The notes under the pieces: model-generated
What the model was told of the DNA's origin: nothing
Seen by the model: only the letters and a program-made list of their open reading frames with translations
The model's database searches: none
Shown: piece by piece, positions 6,181 through 9,455 of the stretch
Layout: every line of letters begins with the position of its first letter
Numbering within the stretch: position 1 is the stretch's first letter
Assembly: GCA_027451425.1 (NCBI GenBank)
Contig: DAIDJH010000044.1
Span: forward strand, 1-9,455
Source of the DNA: Bdellovibrionales bacterium
GTDB taxonomy: Bacteria; Bdellovibrionota; Bdellovibrionia; Bdellovibrionales; UBA1609
Reading direction: 5' to 3'
Length of the DNA: 9,455 bases
Made by a program: the position numbers and the translations under genes

Positions 6181-6615
6181 TCAGTTCGCTAATTTCAAAG
6201 CCCATCGGCGAATGAGCAGGCCAATGGCCACGCCAGGGATCCAAGTAACAAATTCCACCGAATAATTGGAAAAGGCAATTACAATTATGCCAAGATAACG
6301 ATCAAGCACCGACATATGCAATGGAACATTACCTGCAACCCCGCCATTCGATATTGAACCGACATCCCCTGCGAACGCATGAATCAGGATTAAACCAATT
6401 TCGCTGATAAGTACGATCGCCGAATTGACGTAACCGTCCAATGCCCGCTCTGACAAAAAACCGACGACAACGCCAAGAATAAAAGGAGTGGCTAACAGGT
6501 CTTCGCTGTATCCGCCATTGTAAATGATGGCGAGAAGAAACCCCATGATAATAAGAATGCCACGGCGAAGCCACTTGTTGCTAAAAAGCCTCGGGACCGC
6601 CATTGTTGAATTCAT
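6181..6615 (-). CDS. Uncharacterised four-helix membrane protein coupled to lgt
   Basis: The family is not recognised. The start is ATG at 6615, because it overlaps the lgt stop as ATGA and has AAGG (6626 down to 6623) 7 bases upstream; a longer in-frame version from 6762 would lie wholly inside lgt and is unlikely. The 144-residue product is strongly hydrophobic. Likely helices are at about 19-33 (after the positive WLRR, suggesting a cytoplasmic N-terminus), 40-55, 64-82, and a long segment at 108-135 that may be one or two spans, ending in RRWALKLAN. A loop rich in Gly, Ser and Asn lies at about 83-100. No catalytic motif stands out. Translational coupling suggests production together with Lgt, but a shared role in lipoprotein handling is only a guess. 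Confidence 0.75.
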   Translation of the reverse strand: MNSTMAVPRLFSNKWLRRGILIIMGFLLAIIYNGGYSEDLLATPFILGVVVGFLSERALDGYVNSAIVLISEIGLILIHAFAGDVGSISNGGVAGNVPLHMSVLDRYLGIIVIAFSNYSVEFVTWIPGVAIGLLIRRWALKLAN

Positions 6616-7682
6616 TGAGTCGCCTTTTGCGGACCTGGTTCTAAAGGTTTCGTCCATCCGCCCATGGGTTCGGTTGGTTGTTTCATCACGTAGTAGAAAT
6701 ACGCGCTGACAGCCACAATCATTGCGACCGACAGCCATTGCCCACGCGTGAGCCCAAGCCACTGATAGCCGATGCCGAAATCGGGCATACGAAACTGTTC
6801 ACCAATTATTCGCGCAACCGCGTAGAGAACACCAAACATGGCCGAGATAAAACCCGGTTTGCGCGGTTTTCGCCATAACCAGGCAAGAATTAAAAATACC
6901 GTAAGCCCTTCAAGCAAGGCTTGAATCAATTGCGATGGATAACGCGGAGTCAATACAGGGGCGAGCGCCGCCAAAACCGCGTGGTTGTGATGTTGTGTCG
7001 CCAGTACAATTTTCTCTTTGAAAGAATCGATATTGGCTTGAGCCATGGCAAAATTTGAAACCCAAGTGTTCCATTGCGCGACGGTTGTACCGCCAACGGC
7101 CTGCGCCGCCGGGCCCAAACTTCGAATTTTATCGATTTTGTCGACTCCCCACGTGTAGATTTCGGAGGGGAATTCCATCGCCATCCACAGATGCGGCGAG
7201 CATGGCCGACCGTACAATTCACCGTTGATAAAATTGGCGATACGGCCGAAAAAAATTCCCAACGCGCCACCGAACGTGCACAAATCGATGAGATGGGTGA
7301 TACGAACCTTATTTTTACGGCCGAACAGCACGCAGCCAACAATAACGCCCATGATGCCCCCGTGCGAGGCCATCCCTCCCTTATTGACTTCAAGCAGCCC
7401 CCAAAACGGGATGCTTCGATGAAACGTCACAAACAGGTCGGGAGCGTAAAATGCAGCATATCCAAGGCGCCCCCCCACCAACGCGCCGATTGCCACGTAG
7501 GTGATAAAATCGGCAACCTGCTCGCGCTGGAGTAAAATTGTCCGGCGCTTCGCCATCAGGTCGATGAAAAAATAGGCGAGAAAAAAACCCGTTAGGTAGG
7601 CAAGACCGTAGTAGCGAATGCCAATGGTATCGGTGAATTGGATGAGAAAGGGCGAAAGATTGTGGACCCAGGGATGTGTCAT
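6612..7682 (-). CDS. lgt: Lgt, prolipoprotein diacylglyceryl transferase
   Basis: Lgt is an inner-membrane enzyme that moves diacylglycerol from phosphatidylglycerol to the lipobox cysteine of prolipoproteins, the first step of lipoprotein maturation. The family landmarks are present: YYGLAYLTGF (24-33), the KGGMASHGGI block with H107 (E. coli H103), FFGRIANFINGELYGR (144-159, with R147 and N150), PRYPSQL (246-252), and RIIGEQFRMPD (291-301). The start at 7682 (MTHPW) aligns with the usual N-terminus; the in-frame extension to 7841 runs back over maf and is rejected. At 356 residues it is longer than the usual 260-300. The extra length is mainly in the periplasmic loop between C161 and P246 and in a C-terminal tail (about 345-356). 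It is divergent from maf with only 45 bases between, and its ribosome site is poor. Confidence 0.96.
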   Translation of the reverse strand: MTHPWVHNLSPFLIQFTDTIGIRYYGLAYLTGFFLAYFFIDLMAKRRTILLQREQVADFITYVAIGALVGGRLGYAAFYAPDLFVTFHRSIPFWGLLEVNKGGMASHGGIMGVIVGCVLFGRKNKVRITHLIDLCTFGGALGIFFGRIANFINGELYGRPCSPHLWMAMEFPSEIYTWGVDKIDKIRSLGPAAQAVGGTTVAQWNTWVSNFAMAQANIDSFKEKIVLATQHHNHAVLAALAPVLTPRYPSQLIQALLEGLTVFLILAWLWRKPRKPGFISAMFGVLYAVARIIGEQFRMPDFGIGYQWLGLTRGQWLSVAMIVAVSAYFYYVMKQPTEPMGGWTKPLEPGPQKATQ

Positions 7683-7688
7683 CGATCC

Positions 7689-7717
7689 ATTTTGATTTTT
7701 TGCACAATATATGACAA
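7689..7717 (-). promoter_or_regulatory. Candidate lgt promoter
   Basis: Reading the - strand, TTGTCA (7717 down to 7712) and CAAAAT (7694 down to 7689) are separated by exactly 17 bases. They match the sigma-70 boxes at 5 of 6 and 4 of 6 positions. A start 6-7 bases past the -10 falls at or next to the lgt ATG, which would make the message leaderless or nearly so. This suits the weak ribosome site but remains a sequence-only prediction. Confidence 0.3.
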
Positions 7718-7727
7718 GAGAAATCTT

Positions 7728-8336
7728 ATGAAAATCATTCTTGCATCGACGTCGCCTTATCGCGCGCAACAATTGCGCGATCTGGGTTTGCGATTTACAG
7801 CCGTAGCGCCACAGTTTGACGAAGATGCCTATAAAGCGCAATCACCTCGCCCATCACCGAAAATTCTCGCGAAACGTCTCGCCTACGAAAAGGCCATGAG
7901 TGTGGCCCGCACTCTCTCACGCGCGCCTGAGGCCGTCGTGATCGGCGCCGATCAACTTGTATCTATGACCGGGCAAATTCTCGGCAAACCCGGTAGCCAC
8001 AAAAAAGCCATGCGGATGCTCGCAAAAATGCAAGGCCGATCGCACAATCTCATTACGAGCGTTTGCGTTGTGTATGTCACCCGTGGCAAAATCACCGCCC
8101 AACAGCACGTTGACATTGTGAAAATAAAAATGCGCCAACTCACGCGGCGGCAGATTTCGCATTATGTTCGACGCGACCGTCCCTACGATTGTGCTGGAGG
8201 GTATCGATTCGAAAAAGGCGGTTTGGCGCTGGTTGAAAGAATGACGCTTCGTGATCCGTCATCTTTAATCGGCTTACCGATCATCGAACTGACACGAATT
8301 CTTTCAAAGCTTTACGATTTGGAGAAAATTTTATGA
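7728..8336 (+). CDS. maf: Maf-family nucleotide pyrophosphatase, YceF-like
   Basis: Maf proteins hydrolyse non-canonical or modified nucleoside triphosphates to monophosphates; the E. coli YceF branch acts on 7-methyl-GTP. The 202 residues open with the signature ILASTSPYR (4-12), then APQFDED (27-33), GADQ (73-76, with the conserved catalytic-type D75), GKPGS (86-90), and CAGGYRFEKGGLALVERM (155-172), followed by RDPSSLIGLP. The SPYR motif and the CAGxY/F stretch look closer to YceF (SPWR, CAGSF) than to the dTTP/UTP branch, so 7-methyl-GTP is the likeliest substrate; this is inferred. The ATG at 7728 starts exactly at the family N-terminus; an in-frame ATG at 7638 would add 30 residues that overlap lgt and is rejected. 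It is coupled to hemB by an ATGA overlap and divergent from lgt. Confidence 0.93.
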   Translation: MKIILASTSPYRAQQLRDLGLRFTAVAPQFDEDAYKAQSPRPSPKILAKRLAYEKAMSVARTLSRAPEAVVIGADQLVSMTGQILGKPGSHKKAMRMLAKMQGRSHNLITSVCVVYVTRGKITAQQHVDIVKIKMRQLTRRQISHYVRRDRPYDCAGGYRFEKGGLALVERMTLRDPSSLIGLPIIELTRILSKLYDLEKIL

Positions 8337-9358
8337 AAAAAACCGTTTCACTGCCCATCCGCCCGAGACGACTGCGCCGCACTTCCGCGATTCGCAATCT
8401 CATCGCGGAGACGAAATTGTCGCCGTCACAGTTTGTTCTTCCGGCGTTTGTCACCGCGGGCCGCGATAAAAAAGAACCGATCGGTTCAATGCCTGGACAA
8501 TTTCGCCTTTCTCTTGACCACTTACTCCACCTGGCGGCTGAGGCAAAAGAAGTGGGGGTAAAAGCGCTGGCGCTATTCCCGCAAATTGAAGATGTGAAAA
8601 AGGATTCCTTCGCGAAAGAGTCGGCGAACCCTGACGGCCTTTTGCAAACATCCGCGAAGGAGTTAAAAAACAAATTTCCCGATCTTTGCGTGATCACCGA
8701 CGTGGCCATGGACCCTTACTCATCCGACGGTCATGACGGAGTGGTAGTACGACGAGAAAGACCAACCAACGACCATGACAGCGCGAGTTCTTTAGAAATC
8801 GACAACGATGCCACTCTTGAGGTGTTGGGGGCCATGGCGCTCGCTCAAGCGCGGGCAGGCGCAGATTTTGTCGCGCCCTCTGATATGATGGATGGACGGG
8901 TGGGCTACATCCGACAACTGTTAGACGCTGACGGTTTTACCGATGTCGGGATTATTTCATACACGGCAAAATATGCGTCGAGCTTTTACGGGCCGTTTCG
9001 TGATGCGCTCGGGTCAGCTCCGAAAGAAGGCGACAAAAAAACCTATCAAATGGACTTTCGCAATCAGAAAGAAGCTGTGCGCGAGACTCATCTCGACATC
9101 GCCGAGGGTGCTGACATTTTGATGGTTAAACCGGCCCTCGCCTATCTCGACATTATCGCAAAAGTGGCGGCCGCTTCGCCGGTACCGGTGGCCGCTTACA
9201 ATGTAAGCGGTGAATATGCGATGGTTAAACTTGCCGCCGCACAAGGGCTCATCGACGAAACCTCGGCAATTTTAGAGGTGCTGACGTCGATCGCGCGCGC
9301 CGGCGCGAAAATCGTTTTCACTTACCACGCCATTGAAGCCGCGCGAGCAATGAACTGA
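8333..9358 (+). CDS. hemB: HemB, porphobilinogen synthase (ALAD)
   Basis: HemB condenses two 5-aminolevulinate molecules to porphobilinogen in cytoplasmic haem synthesis. The 341 residues are full length and start PIRPRRLRRTSAIRNL (8-23). Both active-site lysines are visible: K213 in SYTAKYASSFYGPFR (209-223) and K266 in ILMVKPALAYLDI (262-274). SDMMDGRVG lies at 183-191 and AYNVSGEY at 288-295. At the metal site, where zinc enzymes have three cysteines, this protein has A125, D127 and D135 (DVAMDPYSSDGHDG, 123-136), which indicates a zinc-independent, magnesium-type enzyme. After this site there is a charged insertion (about 137-155) before the conserved ND/E stretch. The ATG overlaps the maf stop as ATGA, with GGAG at 8321-8324 as ribosome site. 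Confidence 0.97.
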   Translation: MKKTVSLPIRPRRLRRTSAIRNLIAETKLSPSQFVLPAFVTAGRDKKEPIGSMPGQFRLSLDHLLHLAAEAKEVGVKALALFPQIEDVKKDSFAKESANPDGLLQTSAKELKNKFPDLCVITDVAMDPYSSDGHDGVVVRRERPTNDHDSASSLEIDNDATLEVLGAMALAQARAGADFVAPSDMMDGRVGYIRQLLDADGFTDVGIISYTAKYASSFYGPFRDALGSAPKEGDKKTYQMDFRNQKEAVRETHLDIAEGADILMVKPALAYLDIIAKVAAASPVPVAAYNVSGEYAMVKLAAAQGLIDETSAILEVLTSIARAGAKIVFTYHAIEAARAMN

Positions 9359-9455
9359 GCTGAATGGATCTGCGACCGCTGCCCCGCCCTACTGCCCGAT
9401 GCTGGCGGCGGCGCCTGGGCTCGTGAAGTGGTGCTGCTTATGGTAGTACCGGATT
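9359..9455. other. GC-rich right edge with no identifiable gene
   Basis: No gene with a credible start, ribosome site or family motif is seen in the last 97 bases. Bases 9371-9420 are about 80 percent G+C (40 of 50), far above the rest of the window. The hemB frame stays open past its TGA to the edge, and a 20-codon arginine-rich frame begins at 9364; both are expected by chance in such composition. No terminator hairpin with a T tract is visible after hemB. Confidence 0.5.

Noticed and set aside
6089..6244. Longer form of the small secreted protein beginning at 6244
   Set aside because: It would bury the signal peptide in the middle of the protein and overlap the membrane-protein gene; the ATG at 6088 has a perfect ribosome site.
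6616..6762. Longer form of the membrane protein beginning at 6762
   Set aside because: The extra part lies entirely within lgt and shows no helix or motif; the ATGA junction supports 6615.
7638..7727. Extended Maf N-terminus from 7638
   Set aside because: It overlaps the lgt coding start; the family begins at the ILASTSP block right after the ATG at 7728.
7683..7841. Extended Lgt N-terminus from 7841
   Set aside because: The added residues overlap the maf start region and are not like any Lgt N-terminus; MTHPW aligns with the family start.
9364..9426. Short arginine-rich reading frame after hemB
   Set aside because: Twenty codons, no ribosome site, composition-driven arginine content; no support as a gene.
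9356..9455. Read-through of the hemB TGA into an open in-frame extension
   Set aside because: HemB already ends at its normal C-terminus, and open frames are expected in sequence this rich in G+C.
1..9455. CRISPR array, insertion sequence, integrase or toxin-antitoxin module
   Set aside because: No spaced direct repeats, terminal inverted repeats, transposase/integrase motifs or paired small toxin-antitoxin genes were seen on either strand.

Overview
The window looks like a compact chromosomal segment of a Gram-negative bacterium, most likely a member of the Bdellovibrionota or a relative. The main pointers are a TIGR02147/DUF4423-type regulator (a family I know mostly from Bdellovibrio-like bacteria and Fibrobacter), several unassigned secreted proteins with cleavable signal peptides, a prolipoprotein diacylglyceryl transferase with an enlarged periplasmic loop, and base composition near the middle of the range. 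This assignment is inferred from gene content and was not tested by any search. Coding density is very high. No gene-free stretch exceeds about 160 bases, and there is no insertion sequence, phage gene or CRISPR array.

Layout from left to right. (1) A + strand unit of EVE-domain protein, purK and purE, joined by GTGA and ATGA stop/start overlaps. The EVE gene is cut by the left edge. PurK and PurE carry out the two-step bacterial route from AIR to CAIR in purine synthesis. (2) A - strand TIGR02147 regulator, overlapping the purE end tail to tail by 9 bases. It is divergent, across a 159-base AT-rich region, from a + strand secreted protein of 406 residues. (3) A - strand DUF1343 (NamZ-like) protein, overlapping the secreted protein gene tail to tail by 4 bases. 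(4) A + strand tRNA-Pro(CGG), with a candidate terminator that lies inside the 3' end of a small convergent secreted-protein gene. (5) A - strand pair, lgt and a 4-helix membrane protein, joined by an ATGA overlap. (6) A + strand pair, maf (YceF-like) and hemB, also joined by an ATGA overlap and divergent from lgt. (7) About 97 GC-rich bases at the right edge with no recognisable gene.

Most of the window is housekeeping: purine synthesis, lipoprotein maturation, nucleotide sanitation, haem synthesis and a proline tRNA. The less ordinary parts are the regulator/secreted-protein pair, the small cysteine-containing secreted protein with a repeated KxDRQAI motif, the uncharacterised membrane protein coupled to lgt, and a DUF1343 protein with PQHG where I expect PEHG. 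I see no convincing new defence or mobile system here.
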